DNA of 64,000 nucleotides from Elmis aenea (Eukaryota > Arthropoda > Insecta > Coleoptera > Elmidae). Shown here in pieces: positions 1-10,395 of the stretch. The notes beneath the pieces are model-generated. The model did not search any database. It was not told the origin of the DNA and saw only the letters and a list, made by a program, of their open reading frames with translations. Position 1 is the stretch's first letter; each line of letters starts with the position of its first letter. The DNA lies in NCBI GenBank assembly GCA_947652605.1, contig OX393583.1, forward strand, positions 11,201,222 to 11,265,221, given 5' to 3'. A program made the translations under genes and the position numbers.

Positions 1-339
1 GTTTAGGGTTCGCGGGGCCGTGTGCGAAAATAAAAAATAGGCCTAAAACAAAAACCTGCTCGGGCGGGACCTGTGTAGGGATTGTAAATTTACCGACTTT
101 TTGAATTACCGGTAATTCGGTAAAACTGTCAATCAAAACCGGTTTACCGGTAATTTACCGGTAAATCATATTATTATATATATTTATATTATATTGTTTC
201 TTTTTAGATTTTTTGTGGTTACTAACATTTTTAATGTAGTTTTCGGAGTTTATCCGCGTCTCCCCTATAGTGAGAGCTTGCCGAAACGTCGAGCCAATTT
301 AAATATTACCCGGATAAACGTCGAAACCATATTAAAAAT

Positions 340-840
340 AATAGTTATTTATGTATCAAGGCCAAAAAGTGTAACTTTTTTGGCCGCGTCTCGGCCAGCA
401 AACAGACAAGGCCGAAAAAGTACGTTTTGGCCGAGGTGCATATTACATTTTTTGTGCGATCGAATTAAAAACAATTTAAATTTTTAGTAATTTTCAAAAT
501 TATAGGTTAGAACAGTGTTTCTCAAAGTGTGGTCCACAGACCCCAGAACCCTTCTAAAGGGCCCCCCGAGCCTTTTCATAATGTTCATAAACCATCCAAA
601 ATTATTTGACTAAGAAAACAAAAATGTTCTCTAAAACTGCAGTAAGTCGGGGTTCTCGTTAAGCTTTTTATTTGTGAAAGGGTCCCCAAAGTGAAAAGTT
701 TGAGAAACACTGGGTTAGAAACTACGTGACATTCTGTCACTGAAAGATGACGGCGTATGTACTGCATTACCGGCCCTCTCCTTAGCAACGGCCGTAAAAG
801 TTACTTTTTCGACCGTTGCTAAGGGTAACGGCCGAAAATT
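340..840. repeat. Copy of an interspersed family also present at 57712-57905
   Basis: The stretches 345-512 and 713-770 match 57715-57905 closely, including the head AGTTATTTATGTAT and the GGCCG-rich hairpin. The similar head GTACATAAATAACTATT (inverse) ends the elements at 9605-9920 and 38010-38275, so these form one broader family. The copy here is interrupted by the 200-bp MITE at 513-712; the 57.7-kb copy is not. Confidence 0.65.
513..712. mobile_element. 200-bp hAT MITE (CAGTGTTTCTCAA ends)
   Basis: The terminal inverted repeats read CAGTGTTTCTCAAA and its inverse. The 8-bp target duplication GGTTAGAA is perfect (505-512 and 713-720). The related sequence near 57860 has a single GGTTAGAA and no insert, so it shows the empty site. 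The element has no coding capacity and was presumably moved by a hAT transposase in trans. Confidence 0.88.
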
Positions 841-1651
841 ATGCCATTTGTATGCTTTTTTCGATTATTAGATTTAGATTTTTATCTTGATTGGAAAGAT
901 ATTGTAAAATTACTGGAATTACCGGTAAAAAACTGGCAAATTACCGATTAAATTTGAAGAGGATTTTTTGCGATTTATTACAATCCCTAGTCGTGTAGTG
1001 AGTAAACAATCAAACAATCATATGCCATTTGTATGATTTCCCCTTTTTTTCTCTTTAAAAATACGTCAATTTTTTTTCGATTATTTGATTTAGATTTTTA
1101 TCATGATTAGAAAGATATTGTAAAATTACCGGAATTAGCGGTAAAAAACTGGCAAATTACCGGTAAATTTTGAAGAGCATTTTTTGCGGTTTACCGGTTT
1201 ACCGGTATTACAATCCCTAGACCTGTACCCGCGCTAGGATCCTGCTTGATATGGACAAAATGAGGGTGAGGAGCTTTTTTTTAGGTCACCAGTCTGTTTT
1301 TTCAGTTTTTTAGTAACATTTTACTTTAACTCGGTCCTTTATGAAAATATCCGGCCCCCCATTTATTTACGCACACGGCCCCGCTAACCCTAGAACTGGC
1401 TCTGACCATGACCTACAAATATTGAATGTTTAGGTATTAGGTAGCTAGGGCCCAAAAAAAGTTAACGTGAATTTAAATTGAGATTAAGGTCACTTTTATC
1501 GACTTCAAATGTAGCGCAATCGGTTTTTTGACAAAAAGTCAGTTTTGTTTTAAATAGTTCGATAGTGGCTCATGCGATTATTTTAATAAACCGGTTTTCA
1601 AATAATTCACTATAACTTATAACTTGATAGGTTGATAAAATCTTTTTGTAG

Positions 1652-1783
1652 GAACGGTAAATTTTTTAAAGCTGCTAGATTTGGATTAAAACCATGTATG
1701 CGACACATGCTTGATGATTTAAGCATGTGTTACAGGGATCCTGATGACCCAGGACCAGCCAGTTATTCGATTGAAAGTAAAAA
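1652..1783 (+). CDS. Sperm-tail PG-rich repeat protein, penultimate exon (partial gene)
   Basis: This is an internal coding exon. It follows the acceptor TTTTTGTAG and ends at the donor GTATGT (1784). The reading frame contains DPDDPGPASYSIESKK, which has the PGP-x-x-Y signature of the sperm-tail PG-rich repeat (STPGR). Such repeats are found in proteins of sperm flagella and the axonemal microtubule lumen or surface. The exon starts with one base of a codon and ends with two, and the next exon (5398) begins with one base, so the direct splice keeps frame through a 3614-bp intron. Upstream exons lie left of the window. The family call rests on two short PG repeats; the orthologue cannot be named from sequence alone. 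Confidence 0.72.
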
Positions 1784-1989
1784 GTATGTTTTTATCTTGT
1801 TTTCACTTTTCTCCATTCCCGTCTGTCAAGCTAAACACTTTTGAAACCTCGCTTTGTTTAAGAATTTTAAGTTGGGTAAGTTATCTAAAATTACAACAAT
1901 AATGGAGCCAACAATGAAGTAATCGTTCATAAAAATATTACAAAAACTGGAAACTATGGAAAATTTGAACTTCGCGAAAAACTGTACAT

Positions 1990-2535
1990 TTTTAGTTATT
2001 TAAGCATTTATCTAATACAAGATGGTTTACCCGGCGTTGCACGGGCGATTACAATTTTAATTACTGTTTTAACTTGAATAAGCCCAATAATTCCAAATCA
2101 TACACAAATGACATACTCTAATCAATCATCTTTTCATTTTCTTATAATTCCTTAAAAAATAACTATTTATTGCTTAAAAATTGAATAATAACTCAAATTT
2201 ATTTTCTTTCGTCTTGTTTCAATTAAAAATGTACTAATAAAAATAATACTTCAGGTACATTTATTGCTAATTGTATACAATACAATCTTTACTTGTGAAA
2301 TACACCGCGCCGTATCGTGTTATGACCAGGTATTTGCCGACGTAAGATCGAATCCCGTCCAAGTAATTTTTTTTTTTTAAATTGGTAATATGTGCTTGTA
2401 CTTAAAGTTTGGCGTTATATCTGCAAGGTCCTAAATAGTAACTGTGCAAAATTTGGTCCCGATCGGTCAACGGACCTAGGATTCTATAGCGAACAAACAA
2501 ACAAACACACAAACAAGCTCTTTTATATATATAGA
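1990..2535 (+). repeat. Dispersed family with 'CCCGGCGTTGCACGGG' head
   Basis: The unit starts near TTTACCCGGCGTTGCACG and ends in a run of AACAAACAAACAAAC followed by TTTTATATATATAGAT. Related copies are at 4995-5262 and at 45205-46130; the last is split by a hAT MITE. The tail style resembles a retroposon 3' end, but no ORF is visible and the family is not classified here. Confidence 0.6.
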
Positions 2536-2601
2536 TTAAATTAATAGTAAATGGATACCCATGTAATTCGAATTTTGACTACACTGTACTAGCATCTAGC
2601 T

Positions 2602-2853
2602 CAGGGGTTACCAATTTACGGCCCGCGGGACAAACGCGGCCCGCGAACCCTAAAAATACGGCCCGCGCCTTGTCAGACCATCCGCCATCTTGAAATAATA
2701 CCAGGTAATTTTCTTTTTCAAACCAACATATTTTGATATTTCGAGATTTTGTCGATTCTCCACGAATTAAGGTCTCAAAAACACTTCTTTTTTCCCGCCA
2801 AATATTCGAAATCTACAATTTGTCCCGCCTGGTGAAAACTTTGGGAACCCCTG
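2602..2853. mobile_element. hAT-like MITE with GGCCCGC repeats
   Basis: The ends read CAGGGGTTACCAA and the inverse of CAGGGGTTCCCAA. GGCCCGCG-type words repeat near the left end. The 8-bp flanks do not match, so insertion by a hAT mechanism is inferred from the ends only. Confidence 0.5.
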
Positions 2854-2934
2854 GAGTCCAATACGGCACCTTAACGAAATAAATGTTGAGCAAAAAAACT
2901 TTTTAAAAACAAGTTTTTATTAAAACGTAATATA

Positions 2935-3480
2935 CCTACAGAGTGTCCAAGATTACATTTGCGGCATGGGGATCTCGCTTATTGTAAGAGATACAGGTTT
3001 GTTTAAAATAGATGAATTATTCCTTAGTATGAGAGGGGCTACAATAAATTTTTAATAGTACAAAATTCCTCATGCTTCAGCAGTTATAGCAAAAAATATG
3101 AAAATGTTGAATTTCTTTTTTCTCTCATAACTTCTTCGTCCTTATCATTAAAACAATTTTATTTGTACTTTCTTTAGTTACTTTTTAATGGAGAATGTAA
3201 CTGCTGGTTTAGATTTTTTTTATTGCTCACCATTTTCGAGATATTATTCCTAACTTATTTTTTTCTTATGGTTCTCTTAGTTGGCCATGGAATAGTTAGA
3301 TGTGCTTTTTTCTCTTTTTAATGAGATATTACTTGCTATATCTATTTTTATAACTAACTCACAAAATCAAGAAAAATCGTAATTTACCAATCACGTATCA
3401 AGCTATCTGTGAAAATTAAAACAAAAAACAACTACTAAATGTCAAATAACAGTATCAATTTGTCTGCGTATCATTATAAT
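2935..3480. repeat. Solo arm of a CAGGGTG-type hairpin element, degenerate
   Basis: The stretch begins TACAGAGTGTCC and continues with a 'GGGGATCTCGCTTATTGTAAGAG' type segment like the arms at 16.0 and 55.9 kb. No second arm was found nearby. It is AT-rich and has no ORF of interest. Confidence 0.4.
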
Positions 3481-3686
3481 AGTATTGTGTAATTCGATAA
3501 TCTTTGTTGTAATAACTGTTATTATTAAGAGATTAAGACTACATTTAAATATAACGAAAAATTTGACATGTGATGCTCTATTATTTGCCAACTGTGTAGA
3601 AGCTGAGCGAATACACTTAAGAGCTGTAACCCGAGAGAAGAAAACGCATTGTGTGAATTACAGAAATTTGGAAATAAATTTAAAAG

Positions 3687-4256
3687 CAGGGGTTTGGAGC
3701 GGAGCGCGGAGCTGGAGCGCGGAGCAGTGGAGCAATGGGTTTTTGCCCGGAGCGGGAGCGGAGCCCGGAGCAAAGAATTTTGATTGCTCCACTGCTCCAC
3801 TTTACTATTATAAACTACTTTTTTTTTTTTTTAATGAATTATTCTCATGGGTATAGGTAGTATTTAATAAAATTATAAATTAACTAAATTTGATTTTTTT
3901 GAAGTAAAATTATTATAATGTAACTTTTCTGAATATTAATTTTCATTATTTTGTATTTGAATTTTGAAAAATTTTAAAGAACTTTTTTTTCTTTTTTTAA
4001 CTTTGGAAGATCTATAATTTGTTCATTTATTTAACTTCACTTGTTTCTTAGGGTCAAATATTGTAATTTTTGGTCCATTTCCACATATCTTATAAAATTT
4101 TAGCTTTGTTTTTAAAAACAAATTTTTAGATAAAAAACTTATTTTATTAATATTTGGAGCGCGGAGCGGAGCGGGAGCGGAGCTGGAGCAGGCATCTTGA
4201 TGCCGGAGCGGAGCTGGAGCGGAGCAACTAAAAAATTGGACTGCTCCAAACCCCTG
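3687..4256. mobile_element. hAT MITE with GGAGC-iterated ends
   Basis: The ends CAGGGGTTTGGAGC and the inverse of CAGGGGTTTGGAGCAGTC are flanked by a perfect 8-bp duplication TTTAAAAG (3679-3686 and 4257-4264). Both ends are built from GGAGCGGAGC-type words, about 100 bp each. The middle is AT-rich. The ORFs crossing it are compositional artefacts of the repeats. Confidence 0.88.
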
Positions 4257-4369
4257 TTTAAAAGAATATGGTTTCTTCGAGAAACCAACCAAAAATCCAA
4301 AACAAATTTATGGAGATTTACAATTATCTGTTTTTACAGTTTCTATGGCAAAAAAAATGTAGCATCTCA

Positions 4370-4795
4370 ACATGTCAAATATTTCATTAGTAGTTTTTGA
4401 AAAAATCTTAAACGGTTCCAGAGAAAAACGCGAAAAACAAGGCCCTTGTAAAAACTGTTTTCCCTATGTTACACGCCTATCCAACTTGAATAGATTTAGT
4501 TATAACAGATATACCACAACTTCTCAAATCATAGATAGCGCTTTTGCAGTTTTTGACATTTTCTCTGGAACCGTTCAAGATTTTTTCAAAAACTTTGAAC
4601 CGTTTTACTTGCAAAGGATGAGCGCATTGGTAAATAGAAAAATTTAGATTTTGTCCCTGACGGTTTCATGGCCAACGCGATCGCAAAAATGACCTTTTTA
4701 TACCAGTTTTTCAGTTTTCCTCTATTTTTCCGAAGGAATTTGCCCGTGGCACGTATAACTCTGGAAAATATTTAGTTTTGATGTCCTTGATGCAA
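4370..4795. repeat. Interspersed repeat, inverted copy at 15614-15880
   Basis: The stretch from AACGGTTCCAGAGAAAAACG to CTTGATGCAATAAACACAGCC is found in reverse orientation at 15614-15880, in diverged form. It also has a short internal inverted copy of its own start (4555-4600). Both copies sit in introns. No coding capacity is recognised. Confidence 0.6.
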
Positions 4796-4994
4796 TAAAC
4801 ACAGCCTTAATCAAATTCTAGCGACAACGTATCGTGACCCTCCCTTGTTAGTATCAGGGGTCGCCGATGACCTCAGTTCCCCAGTGGTATTACGTGTAAC
4901 TTGTATAAATATTTGAAAAACGATATATGCTTTAAAAATGGTACTGTACCAAAACATAAAATGTGCTTTATGTAAAGTCAAATTTTTATAGAAT

Positions 4995-5262
4995 ACTAGC
5001 GTAGTTACCCGGCTTCGCTCGGTGAATTTTTTTATCAATCACAGACTACTCGCGCTTCGTGCTCGCGCCCGGTGGACGTTTTTGACCTTTTGATAATTTG
5101 TATCTTTTGTATCTATTGAGATTTTTAAAACTTTTGGAAATTTTGGATCTTTTTCAAATGGTCCTATAGATTGTCTGTGCCAAATTTGGTCAGGATCGGA
5201 TTAATGGTATAGGAATGCATAAAGGAAATACAGACATACATACCTTCATTTTTATACATATT
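4995..5262 (+). repeat. Short copy of the 'CCCGGC..GTTGCACGG' family
   Basis: It begins TTACCCGGCTTCGCTCGG and ends with a tail resembling the 1990-2535 copy (CAAATTTGGTCAGGATCGG, then ACATACATACC and TTTTTATACATATTGATT). Confidence 0.5.
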
Positions 5263-5397
5263 GATTAGGAAGAAGCACTTTAAGAATGTGAGATAGGTGG
5301 CAGTGTAACCTATACACAATTAAAAGTGATTTCTAATGAATAATTTATTAAAAAAATTACGCTTTCTTGTTCTATTAATATGGTTTGTAACTTTCAG

Positions 5398-5596
5398 AAA
5401 ACCAAAGCAGTGTAAATATTCCTTTTGCTTATCAGTATTGAATGCTAGACCTCCAATTAAATGGAAAATATACCCAGGTGTTGGCCGATACAATCCTAAA
5501 CCTCCTTCTTGTACAAAAGGAAAACAACAGTCTTCGGTTTTCATGTCGAAAACTGGACGAACAGAATATAAGGCACCGCAGTATAATAGTTTTTAA
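5398..5596 (+). CDS. Sperm-tail PG-rich repeat protein, last exon
   Basis: This is the terminal coding exon. It starts after the acceptor AACTTTCAG (ending 5397) and runs to TAA at 5594-5596. It contains a second PG repeat, YPGVGRYNPKPP, followed by a basic tail ending KAPQYNSF. Joined to 1652-1783 it gives one open frame, with the shared lysine codon split AA|A. The polyadenylation signal AATAAA lies at 5618-5623. The stop is only about 250 bp upstream of the SDHC start on the same strand, so the two genes are head-to-tail neighbours. An alternative acceptor near 5423 (CTTATCAG) would shorten the exon. An in-frame start at 5336 exists only because the intron end is open in this frame. Confidence 0.75.
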
Positions 5597-5617
5597 TGTA
5601 TACTTCGCTGGTATATG

Positions 5618-5623
5618 AATAAA
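5618..5623 (+). promoter_or_regulatory. Polyadenylation signal AATAAA
   Basis: A canonical AATAAA occurs 21 nt after the stop codon of the PG-rich-repeat gene and before the SDHC start. Confidence 0.7.
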
Positions 5624-5842
5624 GCCCTATTATACGTACTGATCTTTATTATGTGCAACATTTTGCTAATCAAACAGAATCTATCTCATATTTAGCTAAA
5701 GCCACATCCTAGCACGAATTTCGATGTAGGCAGTGTTTTTATATGAAACGTTAGTCGATGTGCTGTGCAAAAACTTTCGATGTAACACCTGATTGCTGTT
5801 GCAGGCTTGCAGGTGGGGAAAAATTAAAAATAAATAATTACC

Positions 5843-6541
5843 ATGGCTACCATATGCAGGTAACAATTGAACAATTAAAATAGTTTAATTATTGTACTAT
5901 GTCTGGCATATTCTTGTGTTATTGTACATTTCAATTGTGGTTTTAAACAGTCTAACATAATTTTATTTGTAGATTAACTAATGGAACAATTGGGAGGTTA
6001 GGTTTACATAATCAGTCCCAATACCTTCTCTTATGCAGACCAATAACTTTAAAAGCTACCCCCGCAAAGCCTGAAGTCGAAGAAGGCTATGATGAACGAA
6101 ATATTAGATTAGGCAGGCCTCAGTCTCCACATCTAACAATTTACGCACCACAGTTGACTTCGATATTATCAATATCCCACAGATTCACCGGTTAGTTAAA
6201 GTAAGGTTTGTTAGGGAAATGATTGTAAAATTATTTTCGTAGGAATTGCCATAAGTGGATATGCTATGATGTTAGGTATTGGGGCTGTGGCGTTACCCGA
6301 TAGTATTCCACATTATATAGATGCATTACAATCGGCAGTTACGACTCATGGTATAGGATCTGGCACAATTGTTGCAACGAAAGCGATTGTCTCGTTTCCG
6401 TTTATGTATCACTCTGTTAATGGAGTTCGTCATTTGTTTTGGGATCTGGGTCAATATCTCACCATTAAAGGTGTCTACAACACGGGATATCTTACAGTTG
6501 GTCTTTCTGTTCTATTATCGGCTATTGTTGCTTGTATGTAA
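5843..6541 (+). CDS. SDHC: Succinate dehydrogenase cytochrome b560 subunit, three exons
   Basis: The protein is the large membrane anchor of mitochondrial complex II. With SDHD it binds heme b and forms the ubiquinone site in the inner membrane. The exons are 5843-5859, 5973-6190 and 6243-6541; the introns are 113 and 52 bp with GT-AG ends, and all phases match, giving 177 residues, a normal length. Visible family marks are RPQSPHLTIYAPQ, the SISHRFTG motif and HSVNGVRHLFWD with the histidine expected to ligate heme, plus three hydrophobic segments in the last exon. The start MATICR is followed by a basic, hydroxylated N-terminus suitable for mitochondrial import. I chose this ATG because the donor CAG|GTAACA follows 17 nt later and joins in frame. 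No canonical AATAAA is seen just downstream. It appears intact and functional. Confidence 0.95.
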
Positions 6542-7090
6542 ATGTAATTGATTTGTGCTGTATAGATTTGATGTAATTTATTGTAAAATATAATCTTTAT
6601 GTTTATTATTTGGTGTTGTAAATCGAATTTACTTTTAATAAGAAAATGATTTCAAACAGAAAATGTTTCTTTGTAAACTGATCCTTAAGATTATGGGAAT
6701 ATTGTAGGGTCATTTTAGTTACCAACATAAGCAAATTTTTAAAAGGTAATTAAAAAACAAATGCCATAGATTTGACTTATGGGAAGATGGTGACTAGATA
6801 ATTCTGACCCGTTTATATTAACATTACTGATTTTGTTTTTAATGTTTTGTAACAAATAAACGGCTGCCCCAATTAACCGGAAAAACTGCATTTAACATAT
6901 TTTTCATATACAGGCTGTCCACCTGAAGCATGTTTCCTTAATATCTGAATTATTATAAAGAATGCAACACAGTTTTTCATACAAAATTTGTTGGAGATCA
7001 TAACTTAAAATTGTTTTCAGCTATACTGGGTGTTTTGTTTCTACGCACCGATATGTAACCTTTTTTACTTTAAATACAACACCGCGTGTA
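6542..7090. other. SDHC 3' flank, no gene seen
   Basis: AT-rich sequence probably including the SDHC 3' UTR. From about 6910 there are degenerate CAGGCTGTCC and CTGGGTGTTTTG motifs typical of the CAGGGTG hairpin families. Nothing coding was recognised. Confidence 0.4.
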
Positions 7091-7091
7091 C

Positions 7092-8580
7092 AGGGTGGTT
7101 AAGTTTTTTGTAGCAGGAATTTAACAGTCGATTCAAAAACTATTTTAAAGCGAATATCCATACATGGGTCCAAAGATGTTTCATTTTAAAGAGGTTTTAA
7201 AAAAAAAAAACAATAATTTTCCACCGTTTCCCAACCAGTTAATATATTTAACCCTTTGCGGTCCAATTAATTTTCGCAAAATTCTACCCATTAATTTTCC
7301 GAAATTATAACTAACTAATTAATTTTTTTTCCGACGACCACTATGTAAAGCGAGTAATTTCGCACGGCTTGCTGCTACTGAAAATGACAAATTGCGCATG
7401 ACACCGGAAATTGTGTGCAAAGTTCACTTTGCGTGTGTAAAGTGACGATTTCCGCTACATTACACACGCTAAACGCGCTGTCAAGTTAACGTGAAGCAAA
7501 TCTAACCTCACAAGTGTCAAGTGTCACCAACGTCAAAAAAATGTTATTTTCACAACTTTTTTGCAGAATTAATGATTATGTCTAAGTGGTCGTCGGAAAA
7601 GCATAGTGTACAACACGTGCTGAATTGAATATTTCACACTCGTATGACTGAGCCACGAGCCGTCAGGCGAGTGGCTCAACTGTCATACTCGTGTGAAATA
7701 TTCAACTTTCAGCACTAGTTGTACAATATACTATTTCCGACGACCACTATGTAAAGCGAGTAATTTCGCACGGCTTACTACAACTGAAAATGACAAATTG
7801 CGCATGACACTGGAAATTGTGTGCAAAATGCACTTTGCACACAATTTCCTGCACTTTGCACACAATTTCCGCTACTTTACACACGCTAAACGCGCTGTCA
7901 AGCAAATCTAACCTCACGTGTCAAGTGTCACCAACGTCAAAAAAATGTTATTTTCACAACTTTTTTGCAGAATTAATGATTATTTGTCTAACTGGTCGTC
8001 GGAAAAGCATAGTGTACAACACGTGCTGAAAGAATATTCAACTTTCAGCACTAGTTGTACAATATACTATTTTGGCAGCAATATCCACTGGAAGCAGTCC
8101 CTTATACATACAGTTACAGGTTTCTAGTTTTAAAATGAAAATGATGACGTCAGCCGACCTTAAAACGCAGGCGTTAAAATATGCCGGCGGGGACGACCCG
8201 ACGTTGGACCGCAAAGGGTTAAAGAAAATTTGGTATACAGAACCACCTTACAGGTTACCACATTCGGTGAGAATGTCAAGCCCCACAAGCAACCAGTGGC
8301 GGAGATCTTGGGGTTCAGTTTCAATAAATTTTATAAAAAACTAGTACGGCCCTGTTCAAAATCAAACTAACTTGTTTTTGGGTAGAGTATTTTATTCTAA
8401 AAAAGAAATGTCTGATGACGTTTCCTCGTATCTGCCACCGTTTGGCGAGAAATTCGATTTATTTTACTATTCTCGCAAAAAATTGTCTCATAACCAGTGG
8501 AGTAGCAATCGTGGAGCAATTGTAGCAAACTGCTACAGGCGCACGAATCCCGAGGGCGCAAAATTAGAAAGGGCGAAATA
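7092..8580. repeat. Interspersed element, inverted copy at 59085-59541, split by a piggyBac MITE
   Basis: The parts 7092-7247 and 8223-8480 align, in reverse orientation, with 59541-59085. Landmarks are TACAGGGTGG at the outer end, GGGTCCA, and GGTTACCACATTCGG followed by GAATGTCAAGCCCCAC. The open frame at 8372-8581 and its counterpart on the - strand at 59074-59349 both carry the residues PFG-x-x-x-x-LFYYSR. The parent protein is unknown. Confidence 0.6.
7252..8218. mobile_element. piggyBac-type MITE (TTAA target, CCCTTTGCGGTCCAA ends)
   Basis: TTAA at 7248-7251 and 8219-8222 bounds perfect inverted ends CCCTTTGCGGTCCAA. The interior is two head-to-tail copies of a roughly 300-bp unit (7335-7625 and 7735-8030, starting TCCGACGACCACTATGTAAA). 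Between them, at about 7626-7705, is an imperfect hairpin around TTTCACACTCGTATGAC. There is no transposase. The empty site is represented by the related repeat at 59.3-59.4 kb. Confidence 0.85.
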
Positions 8581-9604
8581 AAAATTATATTTCCTGTAGA
8601 TTGACATAGGTGGCGCAATTTTAAAATATTACCAGCAGAAACTGTATAAAATTAGTACATCACTTTGTAGATGGCATTACTATATAAATGTTATGTCTAA
8701 TATTGGTTATGGAACGTATCTAGAGGTATTTCAATGTAAACTTTTTGAGTTTACTGTGGAAGTGTGGATTGTAATTTATTGTTCTGTATTAATAACTTTG
8801 TAGAATTTTTCAGTATTAATTTAATTGTTTGTTCTGTGTTCTGTGTAGGTACAATTTATGACTATTATTTTACTAAATTACTTGTGTACAGTGAACAGTA
8901 TGTTTTTGGATTCACAGACGTAAATAAGTAAGTGGTTTGTTTTTAATTATTATGTTAACTGAGCTTGCAACATAAAGATTTAATTTTGCAACAAAAGATA
9001 ATTGAACCCTTAAATGCATAGTGTTGCCGATTGGCAACATATATTATTGTATTAATATTATGTAAAAACCATAAAAATTATTTTGGCACAATTCTACTTG
9101 TTGATGATTCACAACACTTCCTGTAATGCATAGGTTAAGAAACAATTTCATGAAGGGCGGCAGTTTTTGAAAATTATTCATCAAAAAAAAAACCTAATTT
9201 TCGTGTTTTATTACAGCTTTAAAGATTTAATATTTTTGTATTTTAATGAAAGAATATTTTAACAAAGAAAAAAGTTTTTAACAGATCAAAGTCAAGTTTA
9301 TCGAATTATAATGCAATATTGTACCTCCGCTTATAGCAATAGTATAAAAGTTACGTTGCGAAATGCCAAATAGCAACAATTTGCAATTATTAAAAATTTG
9401 GCATTTCATAATTTTCATGTTATTTAAATGAAAAAACGTTTTATAGTGAGTAGTGACGTAATTACAAAATAAAATGGTATTAGTTAAAAACTGTGAAAAA
9501 TATGTTTTTCTTCAAGCGTCTTATAATGTCTGTATTATTCTACTGAACGCCTCATGTAAAAATACGTCATTATTTTACTAGTACAATAATATCTCATTAT
9601 ATCA
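8581..9604. other. AT-rich intergenic or intronic stretch, no gene seen
   Basis: No coding exon with splice signals was found on either strand. It could hide a short CFAP74 3' exon that I could not recognise. Confidence 0.4.
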
Positions 9605-9925
9605 CTAGTACTATAATGGTCGCTAAGCAACCGTAAAATGCGCTACGCTCATTGGTTGAATTTAGTAAAAGTGGGCGTGATTTTGTTCAATACATGTTTG
9701 ACAGGAGAATGAGAATCTGACAGATGAAGTAGGTAAAACTTTATGTATTTGCTTGATTTTCGCTATTTCTTTGACGCTTGAAGAAAAAATGTAATATGCA
9801 CCTCGACAGGAAAGTTCCTTTTTATCACTCGTGTGGTTATTTGCCTCGACTTCGTCTCGGCAAATAATATCCACACTCGTGATAAAAAGTCGAACTTTAC
9901 TGCCTTGGTACATAAATAACTATTG
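9605..9925. repeat. Foldback-ended repeat, second copy at 38010-38275
   Basis: The two copies share GCTCATTGGTTGAATTTAG, AAAGTGGGCGTG and the palindromic tail around CACTCGTG, and end CCTTGGTACATAAATAACTATT. The 83-residue - strand frame here falls inside the repeat and is not a host gene. Confidence 0.65.
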
Positions 9926-10395
9926 TGGCTCTATGTTGTAACAAAATAATTTGCACCTAAAATAAATGTTGCTGTTTTGCGCAGTGTTGTTCTTCGGCAA
10001 CATCTTTTATTTATTGTTAATAAATTTTCACAATAATTTGAAATTTTTGAAGCAGACTCTTAATAAAAATACAAGTTATTGGTCTCGATGGATACGTTAG
10101 AAGATGCTTGATTTAAATAACCGCTAGTACCAGCATGGTTCCATTTAAAAAAATTGACTTTTTGTCAAAAAACCGATTCCGCAACCTTCAAAGCCGATTA
10201 AAGTAACTTAATGTAATTTAAAATTGACAAACACGTTTTTTGGACAATTGTTGACATAATAAAAATCAATTTGTGCAGATCACGGCACCCTTAATAAAAA
10301 ATTAAATTTTGTTTTAAAAAAATTTTGAGGTTATAAAAATTAACCAAAATAGTGCATTTGTATCCAAAATCGCTTCCTCTTTCCAAAAATGTAAA
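9926..10395. other. No gene seen; short inverted copy of 1475-1555
   Basis: The segment near 10150-10215 (TTTTTGTCAAAAAACCGATT, then AAGCCGATTAAAGT) is a diverged inverse of 1480-1550. The rest is AT-rich and unassigned. Confidence 0.35.

Larger units (their letters stand above)
76..1219. mobile_element. hAT-like MITE with CCGGTAA-type end repeats, nested
   Basis: The ends are TAGGGATTGTAA and its inverse. The flanks GACCTGTG (68-75) and GACCTGTA (1220-1227) form an 8-bp duplication with one mismatch. Both ends carry many copies of the word ACCGGTA in either orientation. A second right-end-like copy ends near 989, so the element is itself rearranged. It contains the smaller insertion 513-712. 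No transposase is visible. Confidence 0.7.
4..1392. mobile_element. Outer hAT-like non-autonomous element
   Basis: The ends are a 23-bp terminal inverted repeat (4-26 and 1370-1392) that differs at one position and begins TAGGGTT. The element has been split by the element at 76-1219. The left target-site duplication is cut off by the window edge, so the superfamily is inferred from the style of the ends only. No coding capacity is visible. Confidence 0.6.

Noticed and set aside
2602..2853. 8-bp target duplication for the GGCCCGC MITE
   Set aside because: The flanks ATCTAGCT and GAGTCCAA do not match, so the insertion mechanism is left open.
3485..4400. ORFs on both strands over the GGAGC repeats
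   Set aside because: They are open only because of the repeat composition of the hAT MITE 3687-4256; opposite-strand frames overlap fully.
9662..9913. - strand ORF of 83 codons as a CFAP74 3' exon
   Set aside because: It falls in a repeat that also occurs at 37990-38275 and includes its palindromic end.
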